From Betaproteobacteria bacterium (GTDB taxonomy: Bacteria; Pseudomonadota; Gammaproteobacteria; Burkholderiales; Burkholderiaceae_C): a stretch of DNA of 64,000 nucleotides. A program made the translations under genes and the position numbers. The DNA is taken from the NCBI GenBank assembly GCA_016704535.1, contig JADIZZ010000020.1:1-64000 (forward strand). Reading direction: 5' to 3'. The notes under the pieces are model-generated. The model was not told where the DNA came from, did not search any database, and saw only the letters and a program-made list of their open reading frames with translations. This document shows, piece by piece, positions 25,601-34,264 of the stretch (position 1 is the first letter of the stretch; each line of letters begins with the position of its first letter).

Positions 25601-25709
25601 AGCCCGTCGTGTTGGACTGCGCGTAGGCCGAGGGCGCCACGGAGGCGCCAATGACCACCGCTCCGAGGGCCAGCGCGACTGCTCGCGCGATCGCTGTCTT
25701 CCTAATCAT
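22629..25709 (-). CDS. TonB-dependent receptor, Oar-like, second copy
   Basis: A 1026-residue outer-membrane receptor with the same layout as its neighbour: signal peptide (ALALGAVVIGASVAPSAYAQ), carboxypeptidase-regulatory-like domain (GTEVLVENSDTGLKRSIKPDASGRY and LPTGIYNI), plug with GAPSFGGASASENAYYINGFPVTTLL and GGYGAEFGRSTGGVVNMITKRG, and a barrel ending SAKLTVSYDHKF. Shared phrases (DDHCDDR / DDYCDHT, TTQDYDFPEF / VTQDFDFGSF) show the two are paralogues. Each has its own terminator and likely its own promoter. Substrate unknown. Confidence 0.88.
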   Translation of the reverse strand: MIRKTAIARAVALALGAVVIGASVAPSAYAQSNTTGSIYGTVGQPAGTEVLVENSDTGLKRSIKPDASGRYNLVSLPTGIYNITLSRNGALVEKRTGVEVLLSQGVEVSFGGATVVVITGSAIRRLDLSSAGSTTVFTSKDLERVPVAPNVGAIIQLAPNTTRGDSRYGGGGAPSFGGASASENAYYINGFPVTTLLTQVGFSQLPFNSIAQAQVLTGGYGAEFGRSTGGVVNMITKRGGNDFEAGGAITFEPDSLKASERDQVYAANGSTLANRMYVYNRLNKQDRTVLSAYGSGALIKDKLFFFGAFERTKTERDTIRLANTSANPVNLPAGFQERDVTIPRYLIKLDYAITDNHVLEYTKIGDTYKDDRKYYGFNYATLTRNDTQAGGVSYENWGPTPVAAQQGADVDILKYTGFLTQDLTLTAVYGKTRTEHTQSPVGYNPAIPQVTFTGDARAPGIKYVEGVQTATGNLLVPGAYDKNEGLRIDLEFKLNSSHTLRGGIDYNKIKSLSGSARAGGSVWDYARTDPAVPLTASAALNTVNQPLAQAGYYANQVIISSGSTPEVDQNAAYIEDKWQVNKDLLLVLGLRNEGFNNKNGDGNSYIKLTKQIAPRFSATWDPAGDQQMKVFGTLGRYHVPLPTNVAIRAAGSSLFTTENFAYTGVDPATGVPTGLTSLGKPYSNNNEYGQAKDPREVAAQDMKGNYQDELTLGIERAVARGLTAGVKFTYRTLKTALDDHCDDRPFYAWADRNNIDASNWGYNCALFNPGLANRFTIDLDGDGKLENIALSAADLGVIKPKRTYAALDLFIEKQFDGKWAGKVTYTYSKNKGNAEGQLKSDIGQGDVATTQDYDFPEFSVNADGLLPNNRTHKIKAYGFYQVMSQVGVGGAMVWSSGRPKNCIGNAPSSPGLDTPFTPGVSPVTNYSGYGSAYFFCSGQPSPRGTAGTQPPEFTVDANLVYTPDFLKGLKLRLDVLNLLNRQVTEVTEERFNNAGGATSIRPLYNTPLSISAPRSAKLTVSYDHKF

Positions 25710-26056
25710 TCAGTTCACTCCTTGAGGTCAAGTTGACCAAGTCGCACGGCCCTGCGCCGCGGGTTGCGGCGCATCCAGGGTCACAGGTATTGCCCGCGAG
25801 TGCCAGCGCAAGCGACGATTGTGAGTGAGCCCAATACTTGAAGGGCTTTTGAAAACTGCGTGAATTGCGCGTCCGTGGCGGTGGAGCAACTGCTTTGCGA
25901 GCGTGCTCATTCGGGTTTGCACTGAGTAGGCGCACCGATCCCGCATTCGGGGCCATTGACCGGCGCTCGCTGGAGACGCCTCACCCGTTTCCCGAAAGTG
26001 GCGTCCGCCAACGCATTGGAGAATGACCTTTTGGTCTGCATTCCCCGGAGAGCATC
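25710..26056. other. Divergent intergenic region with palindrome
   Basis: This 347-bp region separates the TonB receptor from formate-tetrahydrofolate ligase and should hold both promoters. At 25726-25738 is the perfect palindrome GGTCAAGTTGACC, just 17 bp upstream of the receptor start, where a bound repressor would block expression. Nothing else was recognised. Confidence 0.5.
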
Positions 26057-27733
26057 TTGCCCTTGAGCGACATTGAACTTTCCCGCCAGGCGCGCCTGCT
26101 GCGCATCACCGACCTGGCCCGGGAACGCCTGGGCATCACCGATGAACACCTGGTGCCCTACGGCCACCACAAGGCCAAGCTGGCGCTGCCCTACATCCAC
26201 TCGCTGGCCGGGCGACGCGACGGCAAGCTGGTCCTCGTCACGGCCATCAGCCCGACACCGGCCGGTGAGGGCAAGACCACCACCACGGTGGGCCTGGGCG
26301 ATGCGTTGAACCACATCGGCCGCAAGGCCGTGATCGCGCTGCGTGAGCCCTCTCTGGGCCCGGTGTTCGGCCTCAAGGGCGGCGCCACGGGCGGCGGTCG
26401 TGCACAGGTGCTGCCGATGGAGGACATCAACCTGCACTTCACCGGCGACTTCCAGGCCATTGCGCTGGCGCACAACCTGCTGTCGGCCTGCCTGGACAAC
26501 CACGTGCACCACGGCAACGCGCTCGACATCGACCTGCGCCGCGTGACCTGGAAGCGCGTGATCGACATGAACGACCGCGCGCTGCGCGACATCACCGTGG
26601 GCCTGGGCGGCCCCGGCAACGGCTTCCCGCGGCAGGACGGCTTCGACATCGTCGTGGCCTCGGAAGTGATGGCCATCCTGTGCCTGAGCAACTCGCTGCA
26701 GGATCTCAAAGCCCGTCTGGGTCGCATCGTCGTGGCCGAGACCCGCAGCCGCAAGCCCGTCACCGCCGCCGACCTGAAGGCGCACGGCGCGATGGCGGTG
26801 CTGCTGAAGGACGCGCTGGCGCCCAACCTCGTGCAGACGATGGAGAACAACCTGGCGCTGCTGCACGGCGGGCCCTTCGCGAACATCGCCCACGGCTGCA
26901 ACAGCGTCATCGCCACGCGCACGGCGCTGAAGCTGGCCGACTACGTGGTCACCGAGGCGGGCTTCGGCGCCGACCTGGGGGCCGAGAAGTTCATCGACAT
27001 CAAGTGCCGCATGGCCGGGCTGGTGCCGGCGGCAGCGGTGGTGGTGGCCACCGTTCGAGCGCTGAAGTACCACGGCGGCGTGAACCTGCCCGACCTGGGG
27101 CGCGAAGACCTGGGCGCGCTGGAGCGCGGCATGGCCAACATCCAGCGCCACCTGCACAACCTTCGCGAGGTGTTCGGCCTGCCGTGCGTGGTGTCGATCA
27201 ACCACTTCACCAGCGACACCGAAGCGGAACACGCGCTGCTGCGTCAACGCCTGGGCGCGATGGGCGTGCCGGTGGTCACCGCGCGCCACTGGGCCGAGGG
27301 TGGCCCGGGCGCGGCCGATCTGGCGCGCGAGGTGGTCAAGGCCTGCGAGCAGTCGACGACGCTGCGTTTTGCCTACGCAGACCAAGACACGCTGTGGGAG
27401 AAGGCGCGCCTCTTGGCGGTGCGCATCTACGGCGCGGCCGACATCAGCGCCAGCAGCGCCGTTCGCAAGCAGATGGCCGCGCTGCAGGAGGCGGGCCATG
27501 GCCACCTGCCGGTGTGCATCGCAAAGACGCAATACAGCTTCAGCACCGACGCCACGCAGCGCGGTGCGCCCACCGGCCACGTCGTCGACATCCGGGAGGT
27601 GCGGCTGGCTGCCGGCGCCGGCTTCGTGGTGCTGGTCTGCGGCGATGTGATGACCATGCCCGGCCTGCCCAAGGTGCCGGCCGTGGAACACATCGACCTC
27701 GACGACCACGGGCAGATCGTCGGCCTGAGTTGA
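26057..27733 (+). CDS. fhs: Formate-tetrahydrofolate ligase
   Basis: A 558-residue cytoplasmic enzyme making 10-formyl-THF from formate, THF and ATP. The P-loop-like motif is TAISPTPAGEGKTTTTVGLGDAL, followed by ALREPSLGPVFGLKGGATGGGRAQVLPMEDINLHFTGD, both family signatures; FGADLGAEKFIDIKCR and PVVTARHWAEGG follow. Length matches the family. The start is TTG with a GGAGAG site ahead, since no ATG precedes the conserved IELSRQA. Its product is the substrate for purine synthesis and also for HypX, which is encoded at 49835-51589. Followed after 19 bp by a WYL regulator. Confidence 0.95.
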   Translation: MPLSDIELSRQARLLRITDLARERLGITDEHLVPYGHHKAKLALPYIHSLAGRRDGKLVLVTAISPTPAGEGKTTTTVGLGDALNHIGRKAVIALREPSLGPVFGLKGGATGGGRAQVLPMEDINLHFTGDFQAIALAHNLLSACLDNHVHHGNALDIDLRRVTWKRVIDMNDRALRDITVGLGGPGNGFPRQDGFDIVVASEVMAILCLSNSLQDLKARLGRIVVAETRSRKPVTAADLKAHGAMAVLLKDALAPNLVQTMENNLALLHGGPFANIAHGCNSVIATRTALKLADYVVTEAGFGADLGAEKFIDIKCRMAGLVPAAAVVVATVRALKYHGGVNLPDLGREDLGALERGMANIQRHLHNLREVFGLPCVVSINHFTSDTEAEHALLRQRLGAMGVPVVTARHWAEGGPGAADLAREVVKACEQSTTLRFAYADQDTLWEKARLLAVRIYGAADISASSAVRKQMAALQEAGHGHLPVCIAKTQYSFSTDATQRGAPTGHVVDIREVRLAAGAGFVVLVCGDVMTMPGLPKVPAVEHIDLDDHGQIVGLS

Positions 27734-27752
27734 ACTCGAGCGCGCGGCGTCT

Positions 27753-28760
27753 ATGGCCAACAACACCGCGCGGCTGTACCGCATCGAGACGCTGATACGT
27801 GCTCGCGGGCACGTCAGCTTCAGCGTGCTCCTCGACGAGCTCGAGGTCTCGCCGGCCACGCTCAAGCGTGACCTGGAATACCTGCGCAGCCGCCTGGGTG
27901 CGCCCATCGAGTACGACCGCGACCTCAACGGCTACCGCTTCGGTGCGGGCTACGCCGGCCCGAAGCACGAACTGCCCGGGCTCTGGTTCGACGAGCGTGA
28001 GCTCTATTCGCTGCTGATGGCGCAGCAGCTGCTGGCCGGCCTGGACAGCGACGGCCTGCTCAGCCGCCACCTGCAGCCTTTGCTGGACCGCATCCACCAG
28101 TTGCTGGCCAGCGGCGCGGGGGGTGACGGCGGTGAGGCCGCGGCCGCGCGCCTGATGAAGCGCGTGAAGGTGGTGACTGCGCTGCGCCGCCCGGTGCCCA
28201 GCCGCTTCTTCGAACGCGTCAGCGCCGCGCTGCTGGCACGCAAGCGCCTGCACCTGCGCTACCTCACGCGCGCGCGCCGTGAAGTGAGCGAACGCGATGT
28301 GTCGCCGCAGCGCCTGGTGCACTACCGCAACACCTGGTACCTGGACGCCTGGTGCCATCGCGCCGACGCGCTGCGCCGCTTTGCGCTCGACGCCATCGAG
28401 GAAGCCATGGTGCTGGAGCAGCCCGCGCGCGACATCGCGATGAAACGCGTGCAGGCCGAGATGGACGCCGGCTACGGCATCTACGCCGGCGGCACGCAGC
28501 GCTGGGCCTTGCTGGCCTTCGACGTGCAGGCCGCGCAGTGGGCCAGCCGCGAAGAGTGGCACCCCGAGCAGCAGGGCCGCTGGCTGGACGACGGCCGCTA
28601 CGAACTGCGCCTGCCCTACGTGGACGACACCGAGCTGGTGATGGACCTGCTGCGCCAGGGGGACCAGGTGCAGGTGCTGGCGCCGCCGGAACTGGTGCAG
28701 GCCGTGCGCCGGCGCCTGGCGGCCGCCGCCGCGAAGTACCCGGCAGGCCGCGGCGGCTGA
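27753..28760 (+). CDS. WYL-domain transcriptional regulator
   Basis: A 335-residue protein. The N-terminus is a winged helix-turn-helix (RLYRIETLIRARGHVSFSVLLDELEVSPATLKRDLEYLRSRLG) of the DeoR/HTH_11 type. The WYL domain at about 160-235 reads LHLRYLTRARREVSERDVSPQRLVHYRNTWYLDAWCHRADALRRFALDAI, with a degenerate W-Y-L. A WCX-like C-terminal domain ends the protein. WYL domains sense nucleic acid or small ligands. It lies 19 bp after fhs, so it may be co-transcribed; its target is unknown. Confidence 0.85.
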   Translation: MANNTARLYRIETLIRARGHVSFSVLLDELEVSPATLKRDLEYLRSRLGAPIEYDRDLNGYRFGAGYAGPKHELPGLWFDERELYSLLMAQQLLAGLDSDGLLSRHLQPLLDRIHQLLASGAGGDGGEAAAARLMKRVKVVTALRRPVPSRFFERVSAALLARKRLHLRYLTRARREVSERDVSPQRLVHYRNTWYLDAWCHRADALRRFALDAIEEAMVLEQPARDIAMKRVQAEMDAGYGIYAGGTQRWALLAFDVQAAQWASREEWHPEQQGRWLDDGRYELRLPYVDDTELVMDLLRQGDQVQVLAPPELVQAVRRRLAAAAAKYPAGRGG

Positions 28761-28769
28761 AGCCGGCCC

Positions 28770-30437
28770 TCAGGCGTAGACGGGATAGGCTGGCACGTAC
28801 ATCGCGTCGCGCATGTGCGCAGCCAGGTCGGCAGGGCGTTGGATGCCGGCGTGCCCTTGCGCGTAGGCCACCTCGGCCACGGCGGCGGCGATGTGCACCG
28901 ATACTTCGCGCACGCTGCGCAGCGGCGGGTAGAGGCTGCCCTGGTCCAGGTCCTGTGGTGTGACCTGCTGCGCCAGTGCGCGGGCCGAGGCCAGGAACAT
29001 CTCGTCGGTGACGCGGCTCGCCTGCACGGCGATGGTGCCCAGCCCCACGCCCGGGAAGATGTAGGAGTTGTTGCCCTGCCGCGGCACGAAGGTCTTGCCT
29101 TCGAAGGTGACGGGGTCGAAGGGGCTGCCCGACGCAAACAGCGCGCGCCCACCGCTCCAGGCGTAGGCCTGCTCGGCCGTGCACTCGGCCTTCGATGTGG
29201 GGTTCGACAAGGCGAAGACGATGGGCCTCTCGTTCAGGCGGGTCATCTCCTCGATCACCTCGCGCGTGAAGCTGCCGGCCATTGCCGCCACGCCGATCAG
29301 GCCGGTGGGTTGCAACGTGCGCACCGCGGCCGCGAAGTCGGTGAGCGGTGCGTGCTCGTGCGCGAAGGGCAGCTTGTGCGCGGCCAGGTCGGTGCGGCCG
29401 GCGACGACCAGGCCCTTGCTGTCGAAGAGCCAGCAGCATCGGCGGGCCTGGGCCTCGTCCACGCCATCGGCGACCATCGACGCCACCGCCAGTTCGGCGA
29501 TGCCGGTGGCGGCCTCGCCCGCGCCCAGGAAGAGCAGGCGCTGCTGTGCCAAGTCACGCTTGGTCACGCGCAACGCGCTGTACAGGCCCGCCACGGCCAC
29601 GGCCGCGGTGCCCTGGATGTCGTCGTTGAACGTGCAGATGCGGTCGCGGTACTTCGCCAGCAGCCGGAAGGCGTTGTGGTTGGCGAAGTCCTCGAACTGG
29701 ATCACCACGCCGGGGAAAACCTCGCGCGCGGCGACGATGAACTCGTCCACCAGTTCGTCGTAGGCGGCGCCCGTCAGGCGCGGCTGCGCCAGGCCGAGGT
29801 AGAGCGGGTCGTCGCGCAGCGCGGCGTTGTTGGTGCCGACGTCCAGCATCACCGGCAGGCACTGCGTGGGCGGCACGCCGGCGCAGGCGGTGTAAAGCGC
29901 CAGCTTGCCCACAGGGATGCCCATGCCGTTGCTGCCCAGATCGCCCAGGCCCAGGATGCGTTCGCCGTCGGTCACGACGATCATCGCCACGTCGTGGTGC
30001 GGCCAGTTGCGCAACATGTTCTTGACCTGCCCGCGGTCGTTCGCGGTGACGAAGACGCCGCGCGGGCGCTGGTAGATGTGGCCGAACTGCTGGCAGCCCA
30101 GGCCCACGGTGGGCGTGTAGATGATGGGCATCATCTCGTCGGTGTTCTCGATCACGACGCGGAAGAACAGCGCCTCGTTGCGGTCGTGCAGCGCCGACAT
30201 GAAGATGTACTTCTCCAGCGTGCTGGGCAGGCGACGGAAGTTCTCCAGCACGCGCGCCACCTGCTCGGTCTGCGTGCAAACGTGCGGTGGCAGCAGGCCG
30301 CGCAGGCCCAGCACTTCGCGTTCGCGCTCGGTGAAGGCCGTGCCCTTGTTGAGCGACGGCTCCTGCAACAGCGTCAGGCCGCGAGGGAACCAGGACGACA
30401 GCGCCGCGCGCCGCGGGGGGGAAGATTCGATGGACAT
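28770..30437 (-). CDS. maeA: NAD(P)-dependent malic enzyme
   Basis: A 555-residue enzyme that decarboxylates malate to pyruvate, of the larger SfcA/MaeA type. Visible are the N-terminal malic domain (YIFMSALHDRNEALFFRVVIENTDEMMPIIYTPTVG), the metal and substrate region VIQFEDFANHNAFRLLAKYRDRICTFNDDIQGTAAV, and the Rossmann loop LLFLGAGEAATGIAELAV. Near the end, FALSNPTSKAECTAEQAY and PFDPVTFEGKTFVPRQGNNSYIFPGVGLG are typical of this class. It is divergent from frdCAB with an FNR-like box between, which fits anaerobic use of C4 acids. Confidence 0.93.
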   Translation of the reverse strand: MSIESSPPRRAALSSWFPRGLTLLQEPSLNKGTAFTEREREVLGLRGLLPPHVCTQTEQVARVLENFRRLPSTLEKYIFMSALHDRNEALFFRVVIENTDEMMPIIYTPTVGLGCQQFGHIYQRPRGVFVTANDRGQVKNMLRNWPHHDVAMIVVTDGERILGLGDLGSNGMGIPVGKLALYTACAGVPPTQCLPVMLDVGTNNAALRDDPLYLGLAQPRLTGAAYDELVDEFIVAAREVFPGVVIQFEDFANHNAFRLLAKYRDRICTFNDDIQGTAAVAVAGLYSALRVTKRDLAQQRLLFLGAGEAATGIAELAVASMVADGVDEAQARRCCWLFDSKGLVVAGRTDLAAHKLPFAHEHAPLTDFAAAVRTLQPTGLIGVAAMAGSFTREVIEEMTRLNERPIVFALSNPTSKAECTAEQAYAWSGGRALFASGSPFDPVTFEGKTFVPRQGNNSYIFPGVGLGTIAVQASRVTDEMFLASARALAQQVTPQDLDQGSLYPPLRSVREVSVHIAAAVAEVAYAQGHAGIQRPADLAAHMRDAMYVPAYPVYA

Positions 30438-30517
30438 GCTTGTCTCCAGTGCTTGTCAGCGGGGGTTGCAGCCCGCCTTGCGAGGACGTGAAGGTAGTCC
30501 TCGCCGCGCCAGTCTGG

Positions 30518-30531
30518 TTGACATGCATCAA
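30518..30531. promoter_or_regulatory. FNR/ANR-like box between malic enzyme and frdCAB
   Basis: TTGACATGCATCAA has the form TTGAC-N4-ATCAA, one base from the FNR consensus. It sits 81 bp from each start codon (30437 and 30613), well placed for anaerobic control of both divergent units. Binding is inferred. Confidence 0.65.
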
Positions 30532-30612
30532 GCGTGAGTCACGGCCCAAGCCCGAAGATCCGCCGGTCGGTGAAGCGCAGTAAAGCCCCTGCCGGCGGAG
30601 GAGACGCATCGC

Positions 30613-31392
30613 ATGAATACCAGCTCGCAGGCCGCGGCCGTACCGGGCGTGCAGCGCGCGCGCAAGAGTCGATGGCCCGCGCGGCTGGACTGGGTGCAGA
30701 GTGCCAGCGGTCTCGTGCTGGCGCTCTTCATGTGGGGCCACATGTTCTTCGTGTCGACCATCCTGCTGGGCAAGGATGCGATGTGGACCGTGACCAAGGC
30801 CTTCGAGGGCTACTTCATCTTCGGCCGTTCGTTGCCCTGGCTGGTGTCGGTGGTGGTGGCCGGCGTTCTGCTGCTGCTGGTGGTGCATGCGCTGCTGGCG
30901 GTGCGCAAGTTCCCCATCAACTATGCGCAGGTCCGCGCCTTCCGCGACCACGCGAACGACATGAAGCACGAGGACACCACGCTGTGGTGGTGGCAGGTCG
31001 TCACGGGCTTCGCGCTCTTCTTCCTGGCCTCGATGCACCTGTTCGTGATGCTGTCGCGGCCCGACCAGATCGGCCCCTTCGAGAGCGCCGACCGCGTCTG
31101 GAGCGATCACTACTGGGTGCTCTACCTGGTGCTGCTGTTCGCGGTGGAACTGCACGGCGGCATCGGCCTGTACCGGCTGGCCGTCAAGTGGAACTGGTTC
31201 GGCGGCGCCAACCCCGACGCCACGCGCAAGAAGCTGAAGACGTTGAAGTGGGCCCTGACCGTGTTCTTCCTGGTGCTGGGCCTGGCCACGCTGGCGGCCT
31301 ACATCAAGATCGGCATCGAGCACGCGCCGCGTGCCGGTGAAATCTATACGCCGGCCTGGGTGCAGCCTGCTGGCGCACCGGCGGTGAAGTGA
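30613..31392 (+). CDS. frdC: Fumarate reductase cytochrome b subunit (Wolinella FrdC type)
   Basis: A 259-residue membrane anchor with five predicted transmembrane segments (about 30-55, 75-100, 125-150, 175-200, 220-240). Candidate haem b ligands are His in MWGHMFF, VVHALLA, ASMHLFV and VELHGGI, giving a dihaem b as in the Wolinella type B enzyme. It would pass electrons from menaquinol or another quinol to FrdAB. A GGAGGAG-like site precedes the ATG. First gene of frdCAB. Confidence 0.88.
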   Translation: MNTSSQAAAVPGVQRARKSRWPARLDWVQSASGLVLALFMWGHMFFVSTILLGKDAMWTVTKAFEGYFIFGRSLPWLVSVVVAGVLLLLVVHALLAVRKFPINYAQVRAFRDHANDMKHEDTTLWWWQVVTGFALFFLASMHLFVMLSRPDQIGPFESADRVWSDHYWVLYLVLLFAVELHGGIGLYRLAVKWNWFGGANPDATRKKLKTLKWALTVFFLVLGLATLAAYIKIGIEHAPRAGEIYTPAWVQPAGAPAVK

Positions 31393-31402
31393 GCGCCGCG
31401 TC

Positions 31403-33383
31403 ATGAAGATCAACTACACCGACGTGCTCGTCATCGGCGGCGGCCTCACCGGGCTGCGAGCGGCCATCGGCGCCAAGCGCCGCGGCCACGACGCCGTCAT
31501 CCTCTCGCTGGTGCCGCCCAAGCGCAGCCATTCGGCCGCGGCACAGGGCGGCATGCAGGCCTCGCTGGGCAATGTCATCAAGGGGCAGGGCGACAACGAG
31601 GACGTGCACTTCGAGGACACCGTGCGCGGCAGCGACTGGGGCGCCGACCAGCGCGTGGTGCGCATGTTCGTGAACACGGCGCCGAAGGCGGTGCGCGAAC
31701 TGGCGGCCTGGGGCCTGCCCTGGAGCCGCGTGCAGCGCGGCGACCGCCAGGTCATCATCAACGGCCAAAAGGTCACGCTGACCGAGCGCGACGAGGCGCA
31801 CGGCCTGGTCGCGCAGCGCGACTTCGGCGGCACCAAGAAGTGGCGCACCTGCTACGTCAGCGACGGCACCGGCCACGCCATGTTGTTCGCCGTGAGCGAC
31901 CGCGCCATTGCCGAGAGCATCCCGGTGGTCGAACGTGCCGAGGCCATCGCGCTCATCGTCGATGGCAGCCGCTGCCAGGGCGCCATCGTGCGCGACCTGA
32001 TCACGGGTGAGCTGAGTGCCTATGTCGCCAAGGCCACGGTGATTGCCACCGGCGGCGCCGGGCGCCTGTTCAAGGTGACGACGAATGCCGTCATCTGCGA
32101 AGGCATCGGCATGGCCATCGCCCTGGAAACCGGCCAGGCCGCCCTGGGCAACATGGAAGCGGTGCAGTTCCACCCCACCGGCATCTTCCCGGCGAGCATC
32201 CTGGTCACCGAAGGCTGCCGCGGCGACGGTGGTCTGCTCAAGGACGTCGATGGCCACCGTTTCATGCCCGACTACGAGCCCGAGAAGAAGGAACTCGCCT
32301 CGCGCGACGTCGTCTCGCGGCGCATGGAAACGCACATCCGCAAGGGCAAGGGCGTGCCCTCGCGCTTCGGTGAACACCTGTGGCTCGACATCACGCAACT
32401 CGGCCGCGCACACATCGAGAAGAACCTGCGCGAGGTGAAGGAAATCTGCGAGAGTTTCCTGGGCATCGACCCGGCGGTGGACATGATCGCCGTGCGTCCA
32501 GCCCAGCACTACACCATGGGTGGCGTGCGCACCAACCACACCGGCCAGAGCCCCACGCTGAAGGGCCTGTTCTCGGCCGGCGAAGCCGCCTGCTGGGACA
32601 TGCACGGTTTCAATCGCCTGGGCGGCAACTCGGTGGCCGAGACGGTGGTCGCCGGCATGATCGTCGGCGAGTTCGTCGCCGACTTCTGCGACAAGAGCGA
32701 CAACGAGATGCGCATCCCCACCGGGCTGGTACGTGAACTGGTGGCTGCGGAACAGGCCAAGCTCGATGCCTTCGTGAAAGGGCCCGGGCACCGAAGACGC
32801 CTCGGTGCTGAAGCTGGCGATGCAGCAGATCATGACCGACAAGGTGGGCATCTTCCGCACCGGCGAAGACCTGACCAAGGCGGTGGCGGAACTTCAGGTG
32901 CTGCTCGACCGCAGCCGCCACATCGGCCTGCGCCACAAGGCCGCCGGCGCCAACCCGGAACTGGCCACCGCGTACCGCACGCAGAAGATGCTGAAGCTGG
33001 CGCTGTGCGTGGCCGACGGCGCCCTGCAGCGCACCGAAAGCCGCGGCGCGCACTTCCGCGAAGACCACCCGCACCGCGACGACGCGCAATGGCTCAAGCG
33101 CACGCTGGCCACCTGGAAGGACGGCGACACGCGGCCCACCCTGGCCTATGAGCCGGTGGACGTGAAGACGATGGAGTTGCCACCGGGCTGGCGCGGCTAT
33201 GGCGCGAAGGACTATGTCGACCATCCCGAAACGGCCGCGCGTGCCGCCGAAGTGGCCGCACTGCGCGAGCGTTTGAAGGACGCATCGCGCTTCGAGGTGC
33301 AGAAGGCGCTGATGCCCTTCGAGGAACTGCTGCCCCCGCCGCTGCGCGGGCCGAACGAACGCATCGACGAGCCGCTGGCATGA
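31403..33383 (+). CDS. frdA: Fumarate reductase flavoprotein subunit, with one frameshift
   Basis: The subunit carries covalent FAD and reduces fumarate to succinate. Visible are the Rossmann start DVLVIGGGLTGLRAAIGA, the flavin-linking His in RSHSAAAQGGMQASLGN, catalytic-region VTEGCRGDGGLL, and RPAQHYTMGGVRTN. The first frame runs out of homology at about residue 460. The rest (TEDASVLKLAMQQIMTDKVGIFRTG to the end) continues in another frame. One extra G in the run at 32786-32788 explains this; without it the protein is 659 residues, matching Wolinella FrdA. It may be a sequence error or a real lesion. The stop overlaps frdB by 4 bp. Confidence 0.88.
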
Positions 33384-34183
33384 CGACCATCATCCCCATC
33401 CTTCCTGCTCGTTCGTGTCTGCAGCCCGAGACCGGGGCGTCGGGTGCAACTGGCGCCGTCAACCGCAAGCTCAACATCCAGGTGATGCGCTACGACCCGC
33501 TGCACCCCGAGGTGGCGCCGCACTGGCAGACCTTCGTGCTCGACGACGCGGCGGGCATGACGCTCTTCATCGCGCTGACCGAGATCCGCGAACGGCTCGA
33601 CCCCTCGCTGCAGTTCGACTTCGTGTGCCGGGCTGGCATCTGCGGCAGTTGCGCGATGCTCGTCAACGGGCGCCCGGCGCTGGCCTGCCGCACGCTGACG
33701 AAGAACCTCGAAGCCACCTTCACACTGGCGCCGCTGCCGGTGTTCGAACTCATCGGCGACCTCTCGGTCAACACCGGCAAGTGGATGCGCGGCATGAGCG
33801 AGCGCCTGCAGGCCTGGGTGCACCAGCAGGAGACCAGCCCCGACCTGACGCGCCTGGAAGTGCGCATGGAGCCCGAGCTGGCCGAGCAGATCTACGAGCT
33901 CGACCGCTGCATCGAATGCGGCTGTTGCGTTTCGGCCTGCGGCACTGCCCGCATGCGCGAAGACTTTGTCGGCGCCGTGGGCCTGAACAAGATCGCGCGC
34001 TTCAAGCTCGACCCGCGTGATGCCCGCACCGACGAAGACTTCTACGAACTGATCGGCGACGACGACGGCGTGTTCGGCTGCATGTCGCTGCTGGGCTGCC
34101 ACGACGTCTGCCCCAAGCAACTTCCGCTGCAGACGCAGATCGCCTTCGTGCGCAAGAAGATGGTCGCGATGGGCTGGAAGTAG
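33380..34183 (+). CDS. frdB: Fumarate reductase iron-sulfur subunit
   Basis: A 267-residue protein that carries electrons from the cytochrome b subunit to the flavin. The plant-type [2Fe-2S] motif is FVCRAGICGSCAMLVNG; the C-terminal dicluster domain has CIECGCCVSACGTARM and CMSLLGCHDVCPKQLPLQ for the [4Fe-4S] and [3Fe-4S] centres. The N-terminal 28 residues precede the conserved NRKLNIQVMRYDP; the ATG overlaps the frdA stop. Last gene of frdCAB. Confidence 0.92.
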   Translation: MTTIIPILPARSCLQPETGASGATGAVNRKLNIQVMRYDPLHPEVAPHWQTFVLDDAAGMTLFIALTEIRERLDPSLQFDFVCRAGICGSCAMLVNGRPALACRTLTKNLEATFTLAPLPVFELIGDLSVNTGKWMRGMSERLQAWVHQQETSPDLTRLEVRMEPELAEQIYELDRCIECGCCVSACGTARMREDFVGAVGLNKIARFKLDPRDARTDEDFYELIGDDDGVFGCMSLLGCHDVCPKQLPLQTQIAFVRKKMVAMGWK

Positions 34184-34264
34184 GGCAGCACAGCGGCCGA
34201 TCACAGCCCCCCCATAGAGGCGGGCCGGGCCCGAACACCGGTTTTTCACCAAGGAGACGACAGC

